Assembly (NCBI RefSeq): GCF_008122525.1
Contig: NZ_VSRV01000001.1
Location: forward strand, 62,001-126,000
Length of the DNA stretch: 64,000 nt
Direction: 5' to 3'
Source: Marinomonas sp. IMCC 4694
GTDB lineage: Bacteria; Pseudomonadota; Gammaproteobacteria; Pseudomonadales; Marinomonadaceae
Position numbers and translations under genes: made by a program. The notes beneath the pieces were generated by a model. That model did not search any database. It saw only the letters and a list, made by a program, of their open reading frames with translations, and had not been told where the DNA came from. Shown here in pieces: positions 33,460-42,717 of this stretch; position 1 is the stretch's first letter, and each line of letters starts with the position of its first letter.

Positions 33460-34986
33460 ATGGCCGCAACGCAAACGTCACCAACAAAAGACGCCAGTAC
33501 AACGCGAATAATGGTCACGATTTCAGTGATGCTCGCGACCATTATGCAGGCATTAGACACGACCATTGCCAACGTAGCTCTGCCTCACATGAGGGGCGCG
33601 ATGGGCACAACGCAAGATCAAATCTCGTGGGTACTGACGTCTTATATTGTCGCGGCGGCGATTTGTATGCCATTAACGGGAATCCTATCCGCAAAAATTG
33701 GCCGTAAACGTCTTTTTATGTGGTCCATTGTGGGGTTTACCCTATCGTCTATTTTATGCGGTGCGGCGCAATCTCTTGATCAAATTGTTATCTTTCGATT
33801 GTTGCAAGGCGTGTTTGGTGCCAGCTTGGTCCCCTTGTCGCAATCGGTGTTACTCGATACGTACCCAAAAGAAAAACACGGTTCTGCTATGGCAATGTGG
33901 GGTGTTGGGGTGATGGTTGGGCCCATTCTTGGTCCTTATTTAGGCGGCTTGCTGACGGAATATTACAGCTGGCGCTGGGTGTTTTACATCAATGTGCCCT
34001 TCGGTATTATCGCTTGGTTGGGCTTGGCGGGCTTTTTAGACGAATCAGCACTCGACAAAAAACGCCGATTTGATGTTTATGGGTTTGTTTTGCTGGGCGT
34101 CGCCATCGGTAGCTTGCAAATGATGCTAGACCGCGGTGAGTCTCAGAGCTGGTTTGAAAGCTTAGAAGTCATCATTGAGGGGGCGCTGGCCGTGGTGTGC
34201 GGTTATATGTTTTTGGTGCATATTTTTACCCACGATCACCCATTTATTGACCCTCGCATGTTCCATGATCGAAACTTCAGTGTTGGCATGGTGTTCATCT
34301 TTATTGTGGGTATTATTTTGTTGTCATCCATGGCCTTATTGCCACCGTTTATGAGTGCATTAATGGGGTATCCGGTCGTGGACATCGGTGCGATTTTGGC
34401 CCCCAGAGGCTTTGGGACGATGGGCGCTATGATCATCGTAGGGCGTTTGGCCAATAAAGTCGACGCACGGTATTTCATCACCTTAGGGTTGTTGTTAATT
34501 ACCTTTTCGATGTGGGAAATGACCTTGTTTACCACTGACACTACTGCCTGGGATATTATTCGAACAGGCATGGTTCAAGGGGTTGGTTTGGGCTTTATTT
34601 TTGTGCCTCTATCGACCATTAGCTTTGCCACCCTAGACCCCAAATACCGCAATGAAGGTACATCTATGTTTAGCTTGTTGCGCAACATAGGCAGCAGCAT
34701 CGGTATCTCGGTGGTAACAACTTACTTAGCCCAACGTACGCAAATAAACCACGCCGCGTTTGCCGATTATATCAACCCCTTCAATGTGGGTTTGCACATC
34801 GCACAAGAGCACGGCATTTACAACACAACGACCGCCGCAGGGCTGACGGTGCTTAATCAGGTAGTAACAGGGCAAGCCGCGACCTTGGCCTACTTGCAAG
34901 ACTTTCGTTTGATGATGTGGGTGTCTGTCGCGGCCTTGCCTTTGGTGTTTTTGTTAAAAGGTAAACCCAAGCCCGCTAGCGTATAG
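33460..34986 (+). CDS. EmrB/QacA-family drug:H+ antiporter (DHA2 MFS)
   Basis: This 508-residue, 14-helix MFS protein has motif A-like GILSAKIGRKRLF, motif C (GVMVGPILGPYLGG) and the family start ATIMQALDTTIANVALPHMRG with the conserved Asp. It forms a tripartite exporter with the adjacent HlyD-type protein. It is the last gene of the marR-emrA-emrB unit. Confidence 0.93.
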   Translation: MAATQTSPTKDASTTRIMVTISVMLATIMQALDTTIANVALPHMRGAMGTTQDQISWVLTSYIVAAAICMPLTGILSAKIGRKRLFMWSIVGFTLSSILCGAAQSLDQIVIFRLLQGVFGASLVPLSQSVLLDTYPKEKHGSAMAMWGVGVMVGPILGPYLGGLLTEYYSWRWVFYINVPFGIIAWLGLAGFLDESALDKKRRFDVYGFVLLGVAIGSLQMMLDRGESQSWFESLEVIIEGALAVVCGYMFLVHIFTHDHPFIDPRMFHDRNFSVGMVFIFIVGIILLSSMALLPPFMSALMGYPVVDIGAILAPRGFGTMGAMIIVGRLANKVDARYFITLGLLLITFSMWEMTLFTTDTTAWDIIRTGMVQGVGLGFIFVPLSTISFATLDPKYRNEGTSMFSLLRNIGSSIGISVVTTYLAQRTQINHAAFADYINPFNVGLHIAQEHGIYNTTTAAGLTVLNQVVTGQAATLAYLQDFRLMMWVSVAALPLVFLLKGKPKPASV

Positions 34987-35103
34987 CCACAGACTTGAAT
35001 GTCATCATTCGCTAGTACTGTCTAAAAGCAAGCGTTATCATGCCTACCATTGAAACTGACTTCGGGTGCTTTATATAGTAGCCGATTTTGTTTGGAGGCA
35101 GAC

Positions 35104-35712
35104 TTGAGTGCATTAGATCGACATTTTATTTTGGGCTACGGCAGCCTAATTAATGGTGAAAGCCGTGCGAAAACCGGTGAGACAGGACGAGTCTGGCCGG
35201 TCAAGCTACACGGTTTTGAACGTCACTGGTCGGTCATGTCGCGACAATATGGCATGAGCTCTGTTGCGGTCATCGAAGCCCCTAATAAAGCCTGTAATGG
35301 TGTGCTGGTGGAAGTCCCATACGATCAATTTCCGCTGTTCGATGAGCGGGAAGTAGGTTATCGACGCGCACAGCTTGAACCTCACCAACTAAGCACCTAT
35401 CAAGATGACACACTGCCCACCGGCACTTACTGGGTGTATCACACCGACGATGTGGTTGAGCCGTATCATGATTGCCCGATCGCATTAAGTTATTTGGATG
35501 TGATTTTGGCCGGCTGCTTAGATCACGGTGATGCCTTCGCGAAAGACTTTTTAGTATTAACCCAGGGCTGGACGTCGCCCTTATTAAATGATCGCACCGC
35601 GCCGCGTTACCCCAGAGCGCAACCGGATATTGCGACAGAGCGTTTGAATCTTTTACTCGCGCCTGTCACCACCCTTTCTATAAAAGAGCTATCTGTTACT
35701 TATGAATCTTAA
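35104..35712 (+). CDS. Gamma-glutamylcyclotransferase-like protein
   Basis: This 202-residue protein of the GGCT/AIG2 fold has the substrate loop ILGYGSLING near residue 10 and the catalytic-Glu region FDEREVGYRR. It would cyclise gamma-glutamyl or related groups to 5-oxoproline; the actual substrate is unknown. The start is a TTG at 35104 placed seven bases after a strong GGAGG; the frame is open from 35050 but that part is unlike the family. The 3' end overlaps rsmC by 11 bases. Confidence 0.75.
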   Translation: MSALDRHFILGYGSLINGESRAKTGETGRVWPVKLHGFERHWSVMSRQYGMSSVAVIEAPNKACNGVLVEVPYDQFPLFDEREVGYRRAQLEPHQLSTYQDDTLPTGTYWVYHTDDVVEPYHDCPIALSYLDVILAGCLDHGDAFAKDFLVLTQGWTSPLLNDRTAPRYPRAQPDIATERLNLLLAPVTTLSIKELSVTYES

Positions 35713-36763
35713 TACCACGAGCCAACTATTGATGCGCAGTGAAGACGCGCTCACCGGTAAAATTTTATTTGCTAACCCAGAAGACACCTATCCGTTAGAC
35801 CTTAGCCGCAAAGCCGATGTGTCTGCTTGGTGCCAATCAAAAACCCTTTACGATGCGTTGGCGCGTGTCGGTTTTAGCGATGAAAAACGGTTCTTTTCCG
35901 CGCAATGGTCGCCTGACAATGGCGCTGATTTTGATCACATTGTGGTGTATCAACCCAAAGCCAAAGAGCTACTAGACTATTTGCTTGCGTCGGTGTTGCC
36001 CTTATTAAAAATAGGGGGACGAATTTGGCTGGTAGGCGACAACAAAAGCGGCGTTAAATCGTCTATGAAGCGCCTAGAGAGCGGTTTAGACGACGTGGGC
36101 AAGCAGGATGGCGCCAAGCATTGTTTGCTTTACACGGGCTACAAGCGCCGCGACGCTAAGCCGTTTGTGTTTGATGATTGGCTCGTCACTTGGAAGCAAG
36201 ACGTGGCAGGACAAAGCTTGACCTTGTGCAGCTTGCCCGGCGTCTTTGGTCACGGCAAACTCGACAAAGGCACCGAGCTTTTTCTGAACCAGCTTGATCA
36301 ACATCGTTTTATGAGCGACGTCGCCAATTCGCGCTTACTGGACTTTGGTTGTGGCGATGGCATTCTTTCCCTTTGGTTGCACAACAAAACCGGTGCCAAC
36401 ATCACCGCCCTAGACGACAGCGCCTTAGCGTTGAAAGCCACAGAACGGACCTTTGCGGCCAACCAAGTTAGCGATAGGGTGACGTTAATCGCCTCAAATG
36501 GTCTAACGGACGTGAAAGGCCGTTTTAACTACATCGTCACCAACCCGCCTTTTCATAAGGGCATCAATACCGACTACAGTATTGCTGAAAGCTTTTTTAT
36601 GAACGTCAAACAACACCTAACATTAAACGGTGAACTGTTTGTAGTGGCCAACGATTTCTTGCGTTACCCGCCTATTTTGGACGCTGCTCTGGGTTCGCAT
36701 ACGCGCTTATTCCGAGACAAAGGCTACGCGATTTACCACGGCCGCCAACCGAAGAAACGCTAA
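35702..36763 (+). CDS. rsmC: 16S rRNA m2G1207 methyltransferase
   Basis: This 353-residue methyltransferase has the RsmC two-domain layout: an N-terminal degenerate MTase domain (about 1-175) and a C-terminal catalytic domain with the SAM loop LLDFGCGDGILSLW (about 215-228) and the NPPFHKG catalytic motif (about 280). It modifies G1207 of 16S rRNA in the small subunit. It overlaps the gamma-glutamylcyclotransferase-like gene by 11 bases. Confidence 0.93.
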   Translation: MNLNTTSQLLMRSEDALTGKILFANPEDTYPLDLSRKADVSAWCQSKTLYDALARVGFSDEKRFFSAQWSPDNGADFDHIVVYQPKAKELLDYLLASVLPLLKIGGRIWLVGDNKSGVKSSMKRLESGLDDVGKQDGAKHCLLYTGYKRRDAKPFVFDDWLVTWKQDVAGQSLTLCSLPGVFGHGKLDKGTELFLNQLDQHRFMSDVANSRLLDFGCGDGILSLWLHNKTGANITALDDSALALKATERTFAANQVSDRVTLIASNGLTDVKGRFNYIVTNPPFHKGINTDYSIAESFFMNVKQHLTLNGELFVVANDFLRYPPILDAALGSHTRLFRDKGYAIYHGRQPKKR

Positions 36764-36824
36764 TAGGGTCTAATGAAGAACTCTGTTAAAATAGGACTCC
36801 ACACCCTAACACTAGGAATTTACT

Positions 36825-37283
36825 GTGAATAACAATGACATTTTGCGCCGCCTTCGCTACACATTTGATTTAAAAGAACTGGCCATTGTCGATATTTTTG
36901 CGTCGGCCGACGGCGTTGCTACGCAAGAGCAAGTCGTTAGTTGGTTAAAAAAAGAAGACGACACAGGCTATGTCGAGATGCTTGATATTGACATGGCGAC
37001 GTTTCTAAATGGCTTTATTAATAACAAACGCGGCAAGCGTGAAGGCCCACAGATGGCTCCCGAAAAACGATTGACCAACAACATCGTCTTCATGAAATTG
37101 CGTATTGCATTGAACTTACAAGCCGAAGACATTTTAGACATCATGTCACTGGCGGAATTTAACCTAAGCAAACACGAACTGAGCTCATTCTTTCGCAAGC
37201 CAGACAACCGCCACTACTGCGAATGCAAAGACCAAATCTTGCGTAACTTCTTGATGGGTCTACAGAAAAAAATCCGCCCTTAA
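36825..37283 (+). CDS. DUF1456 (YehS-like) protein
   Basis: This 152-residue cytoplasmic protein is made of two similar DUF1456 halves (NNDILRRLRYTFDLKELAIVDIF and NNIVFMKLRIALNLQAEDILDIM). The second halves end in the conserved KPxNxxYxECxDQxLRNFL pattern. The function is unknown in all members. The start is GTG at 36825 with AGGAA six bases upstream. It is closed by a strong terminator at 37315-37359. Confidence 0.88.
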   Translation: MNNNDILRRLRYTFDLKELAIVDIFASADGVATQEQVVSWLKKEDDTGYVEMLDIDMATFLNGFINNKRGKREGPQMAPEKRLTNNIVFMKLRIALNLQAEDILDIMSLAEFNLSKHELSSFFRKPDNRHYCECKDQILRNFLMGLQKKIRP

Positions 37284-37314
37284 TGCTAATGGGGAAACGC
37301 CATAAGCTTTAATA

Positions 37315-37359
37315 AGAAGCGACTTTCTGATCAATACAGACGATCAGAAAGTCGCTTCT
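37315..37359 (+). terminator. Strong hairpin terminator after the DUF1456 gene
   Basis: GAAGCGACTTTCTGATC (37316-37332) pairs perfectly with 37342-37358, extended by one A-T pair, with a nine-base loop and a T-rich tail. Confidence 0.9.
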
Positions 37360-37520
37360 CCCTATTTTTACCCTGCCGAATCGTTTGTCTTCATTCTTTT
37401 TATCGTCACTTTTACACCCAGTGTACAAAGATTGCACTATATGGATATTTTGTTATTTAGCTTTTTGCGATATTCAATGCTCATAAAAAATAAAAACGTT
37501 TTTAAAAGGGCGGTATCGAC

Positions 37521-37736
37521 ATGTTAATGAAAAATAAAGTAGCGCAAGCCATTATTATTGCAGGCCTATCCACTCAAGTATTTGCTTTAGAGTTAGGCGA
37601 ATTCAAAGGCACGCAATTCAGCGTGGGCGGTTACCTAAAGGCGGAAGGCGTTTTTAATAACCCTGAAGTGGGTGATCGCTCTTTTGAGTCAAGCGCCAGT
37701 CAGTCTCGTGTCAACATCGCAACAAGCCGTACAGAG
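37521..37736 (+). pseudogene. DcaP-like porin, 5' fragment (interrupted by IS)
   Basis: This is the first 72 codons of an outer-membrane porin: signal peptide (cleavage near VFA, residue 22), then a beta-strand start GTQFSVGGYLKAEGVF and the SQSRVNIATSRTE block seen in DcaP-type trimeric porins. The frame runs into IS3 sequence at 37737 and stops at 37835. The rest of the gene is at 40410-41258. The duplicated ACAGAG lies at the break. Joined, the two parts give an in-frame protein of about 354 residues. A GGGCGG-type ribosome site precedes the ATG. Confidence 0.9.
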
Positions 37737-37744
37737 TGTTCTGG

Positions 37745-38108
37745 TCAAGTCCAACCGGACACTTTCCTAAAGGAGTTTTCATACTCAATGGGTGATTGGT
37801 CGCCATTCGACGAATGTAATCGCTCCAGATTGTAATATTTCACATAGGCCGCAACATCTTGCTTCATATGCTCTCTTGTTGGTTGTGCTACCTTGAACAA
37901 CCAATCATGTTTTAAACTGCCGAAGAACCTTTCAACCACGGCATTATCCCAACACGCACCGACGTCACCCATGCTAGAGCGGCAATCAAGCCGTTTTAAT
38001 AGGCTTCTAAAGCGTTTACTCGTGTATTGCGAACCTCTATCGCTATGAAATACTAAGCCCTTTGGCGGCTGTCGTAAGCGATGTGCTTTTAAAAATGCTT
38101 GCTCAATT
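37745..38108 (-). pseudogene. IS3-family transposase orfB, C-terminal fragment
   Basis: This is the second half of the rve-type integrase: HSDRGSQYTSKRF with the second catalytic Asp and NAVVERFFGSLKHDW with the catalytic Glu, then YYNLERLHSSNGDQSPIEYE. The upstream part of the gene lies at 39548-40077. The frame beyond 38108 reads into the nested IS. Removal of the nested IS plus one target copy (1443 bp, divisible by three) restores a continuous orfB. Confidence 0.92.
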
Positions 38109-39547
38109 GAGGTAATTGCAAAACTGTCGATATAAGCCATATCTATTCGTGGAATAACGAAAAAAGAGAAGACGTGGGCTGCCGTTTCCGGCGACGATAG
38201 CGTTCTCACACAACATCGACATACCCACTCTATGAATGCTACGACGCCCCAACAAATAATGCAACGCTGGCAAATCGTTCAAGGCCAATTGATTCCTGCT
38301 TTACACCAAGAAATAGGCTTGTTGACCCCAAAACTTGAAAAACTGATTCATATCTTGGAATGGTCTCGCATCGAAGAGTTTGTGACACGCTTTTCGTATC
38401 GGACGGGGCGTCCTCCCCATGAACTCGCTTGGTTAGCCAACGCGTTTGTTGCCAAGGTAGTGCTTGGGCTTACCACCACGGTGCATCTAATAGAACGCCT
38501 AAACATGGACAAAGCATTACAGCGAATCTGTGGATTTCCGCTTCATAAGAAACTGCCCTCAGCCTCGACTTTTTCTCGTGCGTTCGAGACGTTTGCCAAA
38601 GATAAGTTGGCCGAACGTGCCCACGAGGTGCTGATCAAAATGCACTTTGGAGATCGTCTCATTGGGCATATCAGCCGAGACGGGACGGCGATTAAGGTGA
38701 GAGAACGTCCACAAAAGATCGACAAAGTGGACACGGATAAACCTAAGCTTAAAGGGCGGCCCCGCAAGGACAAAGATGAAAACCGCCCGATCAAATTCAA
38801 TGTGGCACGGCAACGTACCCAATGCCTAGAAGAGATGCTTAATGAGATCCCGGTTGATTGCCGTCGTGGCACAAAATGCAATGCTCAAGGCTATAAAAAC
38901 AGCTGGAATGGCTACAAACTGCATCTAGACATTGCAGACTGTGGCGTCCCCATCTCCGCTTTGCTGTCCTCAGCCTCCATGCATGACAGCCGTGCCGCCA
39001 TCCCTCTGTCTCACATCAGTGCGGCGAGGGTGACCAACCTTTATGATCTGATGGACGCCGCCTACTGCAGTATTGACCTGCATGAGCACAGTAGAGAGTT
39101 AGGGCATGTGCCCCTGATAGATCACAACCCCAGAGGGGGCGAGAAAGAAGAATTTGAACCCGCCGATACGGTGCGTTATCGGGAACGTTCGGGCGCAGAA
39201 CGAGCCAATGGCCGACTCAAGGATGAGTTCGGAGGTCGACACATCTGGGTACGTGGTGAGGTAAAAGTCATGAGTCACCTGATGTTTGGCATTTTAGTAC
39301 TGAGTGTCGATCAACTGCTTCGACTGCGGCAATAAATCGCAGAAAAATAAGTCATGTATCGAGGATATTGTGCTTCTGGGGTGGTCACAGAACGAGCCGC
39401 TATGATCAAAAAAGAGAGAAAAGCGATGACGACCTAGTCAAAATAGAAAATGCATAGAAACACATGCTTAACTGAGTAAAAAAACAGCCTCTAAAAGGGC
39501 GATAAGTTATCCACAAATGGGTTGGCTATTAGTTTTGCAAGATGCTC
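38109..39547 (+). mobile_element. Second IS nested inside the IS3 orfB
   Basis: The ends read GAGGTAATTGCAAAACT (left) and, inverted, GAGCATCTTGCAAAACT (right), sharing GAG-N4-TTGCAAAACT at the same offset. With these ends the target repeat is AATT (38105-38108 and 39548-39551). A longer shared GCTCAATT also flanks the junctions, so an eight-base duplication with shifted ends cannot be excluded. Length is 1439 bp with a single DDE transposase gene on plus. The family resembles IS5/IS1182-like elements, but I cannot assign it firmly. A DnaA box TTATCCACA lies near the right end (39507-39515). Confidence 0.85.
38232..39335 (+). CDS. DDE transposase of the nested IS (IS5/IS1182-like)
   Basis: This 367-residue transposase has an N-terminal DNA-binding region (PHELAWLANAFVAKVVLGL, then LPSASTFSRAFETFA) and a DDE_Tnp_1-like catalytic region: SRDGTAIKV (first Asp), LYDLMDAAYCS and HVPLIDHNPRG (second Asp region) and RERSGAERANGRLKDEFGGRHIWVRG (catalytic Glu). 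It is full length and apparently intact, so this element may still be active. The exact family is uncertain. Confidence 0.85.
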   Translation: MNATTPQQIMQRWQIVQGQLIPALHQEIGLLTPKLEKLIHILEWSRIEEFVTRFSYRTGRPPHELAWLANAFVAKVVLGLTTTVHLIERLNMDKALQRICGFPLHKKLPSASTFSRAFETFAKDKLAERAHEVLIKMHFGDRLIGHISRDGTAIKVRERPQKIDKVDTDKPKLKGRPRKDKDENRPIKFNVARQRTQCLEEMLNEIPVDCRRGTKCNAQGYKNSWNGYKLHLDIADCGVPISALLSSASMHDSRAAIPLSHISAARVTNLYDLMDAAYCSIDLHEHSRELGHVPLIDHNPRGGEKEEFEPADTVRYRERSGAERANGRLKDEFGGRHIWVRGEVKVMSHLMFGILVLSVDQLLRLRQ

Positions 39548-40077
39548 AATTAAGTCTGTCGTCATACGTTTTGACGTGTGCCAACCCACTATGCGACGAC
39601 CAAACAAATCCATTACAATAGCAAGGTATAGCCAGCCTTCGCCTGTTTTTAAATATGACACATCCCCAGCCCACACCTGGTTCTGGCCTAACGGGTTAAA
39701 ATTCATGTTCAATAAATTATCAGCTACAGCATCACTGTCTTTGCGCTTTGTTGTGACTTTGTAAGGGATACGCTGCTTAACGACTAACCCCAATCGTTTC
39801 ATCAAGCCAATGACACTATGCCGGCTAACATCAAAGCCTTCTTTGCGAAGCTTTTTCCCAAGCTCACGGCTACCCAAACTGTCTCGACTATCTTCAAAAA
39901 GCGCCTTCGCCCTACGATGTAAATTCAGTGTTTGTGCACTGATAATTATCGCGGGACGTTTTCGCCAAGCATAGTATGCAGATTTGCTAACGCGCATCAC
40001 TTTACACGATATGACAACTGGGTACTGCTTACCTAAACTTTTGATAAATGAATATTTTATTTCATTTCTTTTGCGAA
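39548..40077 (-). pseudogene. IS3-family transposase orfB, N-terminal fragment
   Basis: This piece starts in the -1 frame at the end of orfA and has the IS3 orfB opening KQYPVVISCKVMRVSKSAYYAWRKRP, the HTH_21 segment (SRDSLGSRELGKKLRKEGFDVSRHSVIGLMKRLGL) and the first catalytic Asp in WAGDVSYL. It is cut at DLIE by the nested IS; the remainder lies at 37745-38108. The upstream boundary depends on the frameshift position and is approximate. Confidence 0.88.
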
Positions 40078-40344
40078 AAACGCTGAAGCCTTTTTTAATA
40101 TTTCGCGCTCCATTAGCAAGCGCTTATTGTCTTTTCTGAGCTGAGCGAGTTCAGCCCGCTCATCCTTCGACAACTCTGAATCTTCATTTTGTTGTTTAAA
40201 CTTCGCTACCCAGTTATAAAGTAGCTTGTCAGTGATATTCAGTGAAGCGGCAGCCTCAACAACTGAGTAACCTTGCTCAATCACCAGCGCCACCGCTTCT
40301 TGCTTAAAATCGTTTGGATATTGTTTGTTAGTACGTTTAGTCAT
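40057..40344 (-). CDS. IS3-family transposase orfA (HTH_Tnp_1)
   Basis: This 95-residue protein has the IS3 orfA helix-turn-helix (YPNDFKQEAVALVIEQGYSVVEAAASLNITDKLLYNWVAKFK) and leucine-zipper tail (LAQLRKDNKRLLMEREILKKASAFFAK). It ends in a region with the slippery A-AAA-G that would feed ribosomes into orfB. The ATG at 40344 gives the normal family start MTKRTNKQYP. It is intact, but its orfB partner is broken. Confidence 0.93.
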   Translation of the reverse strand: MTKRTNKQYPNDFKQEAVALVIEQGYSVVEAAASLNITDKLLYNWVAKFKQQNEDSELSKDERAELAQLRKDNKRLLMEREILKKASAFFAKEMK

Positions 40345-40409
40345 TTTACACCTCAATAATTGGATATTATCCTTTATTGAAGTGTCCGGCTAATTCAACC
40401 ACAACAGAG

Positions 40410-41258
40410 GGCGAACATAAGATAAAAGGTTTTGTGGAAGGAGACTTTCGAGGTGCGGCAAACGTATTTCGTTTACGCCACGCGACCATCACGGTGGATA
40501 ATCTAACGGTCGGTCAAACTTGGACTGGACAGTTTTATGGTAATGCCCCTTTTGATACCGAAATGATCAACTTTTACGGCACAGGAATTGGTACTATCTC
40601 TGGTAACGGAGCCGTTGTTAGACCGGATCTTGTATTGCATTATGCAAAAGATGGTGTGCGCTTGAGTTTGCAGGATCCTTTATACAGTGATGCAAACCTT
40701 CCTGATGTGGTTGCGGCTTATACACACCGTACTCCAGAAGGTCACGCTTTTAACGTCGCCTTAACGGGTCGTGATGTTGACATGACACCTTCTGACACAA
40801 CAGACAGCGACTCGAAATTTGGGGCCGCTTTGTCGTTAGCCACGAAATTGAATTTTGGTGATACTAGCCTAACCTTGAGCGGTTTCTCTGGTAAAGGCGC
40901 TGCGGTTTACGCGGGTTGGGGATTTAATGGCGCTCAAGGTGCATCGGGTGCCGCTGAAATTGACAGCCAAGGTGATTTGGTTACATTAACGGGATTTAGT
41001 GCGGGCATTGGGCAAAAGCTCAGCGATAAATTGCGCGTAAATCTACGTTACGGCCAAGTATCATCGGATAAATCCAGTTTAGCAGACGACACTCTGACAT
41101 TGGTCACAGCCAACGCGATTTATACCTACCTTCCTGGTCTTGATCTTGGTATCGAATTTCGCGATCAGAACGCAAAAACCAACCCTGTTGCCAGTGGCAG
41201 CGTAGTCACCCGTCCTGCTGGTCAGCAAGTTGAAGTAATGGCGATGTACAAGTTCTAA
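40410..41258 (+). pseudogene. DcaP-like porin, 3' fragment
   Basis: This is the remaining 282 residues of the porin begun at 37521: KGFVEGDFRG and FRLRHATITVDNLTVGQTWT are DcaP-family hallmarks, followed by alternating beta-strands ending in a C-terminal aromatic residue (MAMYKF), as expected for BAM recognition. The first codon after the ACAGAG duplication is in frame with the 5' part. On its own this piece lacks a start and signal peptide, so no porin is made unless the IS excises precisely. Confidence 0.9.
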
Positions 41259-41272
41259 TAACGAGCAATCCT

Positions 41273-41313
41273 AAAGCACACTGGACTTACCCCTTTTGTT
41301 CAGTGTGTTTTTC
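41273..41313 (+). terminator. Porin terminator
   Basis: CACACTG (41277-41283) pairs with CAGTGTG (41301-41307), with further pairing inside, followed by a T-run. It lies 15 bases after the porin stop. Confidence 0.8.
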
Positions 41314-41377
41314 TCTTTGTAATACAACCCATTCATTTTACCGTTCTTGCTTAGCACGGATCGTTCTTAGACGGCGG

Positions 41378-42334
41378 TCACTGTGAACCATCACGCAAGG
41401 TTTGTGATGGCAATTCTCCGATTTGTTCGCGATATTGCGCCGAAAAGCGGCCCAAATTGGTAAAGCCGTACTTTAATGCGACTTGGGTGACATTTTTAAC
41501 GCGTTCGTTACTTTTAAGTTCGGAATGCGCCTTCTCTAGTTTTAGACGACGCACATAAGATGACGGTGTCAGCCCCACTTCTCGTTCCAGTAAGTTATAC
41601 AGCGATTTACGACTAATTTGACACAGGCCGGCTAACACGTCGACAGTAATGTCTGCCGTTATATTATCTTGCACATAGAGTAGGATCTGTTTCACATGAC
41701 GATGTAGGGGCTTCTTAGACGGCATACCTTGATCAAAATGATGACGAAACAGGGTTAAAATTGCGCTGTTTAATAACTTCCCGTAATACACCAAGGCCGG
41801 TTCACCTAGCATGGTAGAGTCTTGTTGTAGCATGTCATTGAGCAAGTTAAATAAAGGGCCAATCATAGGGAAAGGATGAACCTTACTATCGAATAGCATG
41901 GCGCCAGTAGAAAGTAAATAACCAAACTCGTGCGCGGTTTGGTGTAAAAAATCGGTTGGAATTTTAATTATTAGCTTTTTACAGTCTAACGAATCACTCG
42001 ATAAAAAAGGATCGTTAGGCATTATAAAAATGAAATCTCCTGTCCTTAAAATCCGTCCAGAGAGGCCTTGTTCCCTACTTTCGCCGGCCAAAATAATGTG
42101 TATAAATAAGGCATCAGAAGCCTTAAACGAGCTCCTTGATATTGGAACACCCGCTTCATACTCTAAAAAAGAGAGTGGGCCAAACGCCTTAAAGCGCAAT
42201 GCCGCCATGTTCATTTGAGAGAAATTTTGGAGAAAGAGGGAGTCACAGAAAGTATTTTTCGAAACGAAATTAGTAATAGTCTGCGTTGAAACACCAATGA
42301 ATTGCAGGTCATAAGCAGAAAAATCCAACATCAT
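41378..42334 (-). CDS. AraC-family regulator
   Basis: This 318-residue protein has an N-terminal sensor region (AraC_binding_2-like, about 20-190) and a C-terminal double HTH (VQDNITADITVDVLAGLCQISRKSLYNLLEREVGLTPSSYVRRLKLEKAH, then VTQVALKYGFTNLGRFSAQYREQIGELPSQTL). It is convergent with the broken porin. Its target is unknown; regulation of the porin or of nearby transport is possible but not shown. ATG 42334 is chosen; GTG 42340 and ATG 42331 are alternatives. Confidence 0.86.
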   Translation of the reverse strand: MMLDFSAYDLQFIGVSTQTITNFVSKNTFCDSLFLQNFSQMNMAALRFKAFGPLSFLEYEAGVPISRSSFKASDALFIHIILAGESREQGLSGRILRTGDFIFIMPNDPFLSSDSLDCKKLIIKIPTDFLHQTAHEFGYLLSTGAMLFDSKVHPFPMIGPLFNLLNDMLQQDSTMLGEPALVYYGKLLNSAILTLFRHHFDQGMPSKKPLHRHVKQILLYVQDNITADITVDVLAGLCQISRKSLYNLLEREVGLTPSSYVRRLKLEKAHSELKSNERVKNVTQVALKYGFTNLGRFSAQYREQIGELPSQTLRDGSQ

Positions 42335-42340
42335 ATGCAC

Positions 42341-42717
42341 ACACCGAAAATTAATTATATTTATAAATCAGTATCTTGCGTAATAAGTGTGATGAACTAT
42401 GCGTTGCATAGGCTAGGGCACTTATTTCTTTAACGATAAAAACGCAAACCGAATAGCGGCCTTAAAATTGACTTAATAACATCATCGAAGAGAGTGTAAT
42501 GGTTTTGACGTTTGCCTGGTCATCCATTTTTTAGGTTTTAACATCAATTATTGATATATTAAACATTATTTTTTAAAACAGTATGAATATACTAAATGAC
42601 AAACTGTCAAAAAAAGAATACTGGGCAGCGGTGTGGTCAGGTGCACGGCTCGCCCACAAAAAAACGCCCGGTCGGGCGTTGTGGGTGATTCTGCAGTTCG
42701 AACGCCGATTAAGAACC
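42341..42717. other. Region between the araC gene and the dpp operon end
   Basis: These 377 bases contain the AraC-gene promoter, AT-rich DNA and the dpp terminator. A small open frame here (42583-42780) overlaps that terminator and the dppF 3' end, and I do not regard it as a gene. Confidence 0.55.
42657..42680 (-). terminator. Rho-independent terminator of the dpp operon
   Basis: On the minus strand AACGCCCG, two bases, CGGGCGTT is followed directly by a run of Ts, 38 bases after the dppF stop. Confidence 0.9.

Larger units (their letters stand above)
37737..40403 (-). mobile_element. IS3-family insertion sequence inserted in the porin, itself interrupted
   Basis: The element is flanked by a direct repeat ACAGAG (37731-37736 and 40404-40409) and starts TG and ends CA. 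The terminal inverted repeats share the CCGGACACTT core on both ends (about 37753-37763 and 40379-40389). It carries orfA and orfB of the IS3 type on the minus strand, with a likely -1 frameshift at A-AAA-G near the end of orfA. Without the nested element and its target repeat the IS is 1224 bp, a normal IS3 size. orfB is split by the nested IS, so the outer IS should not make active transposase. Confidence 0.93.
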
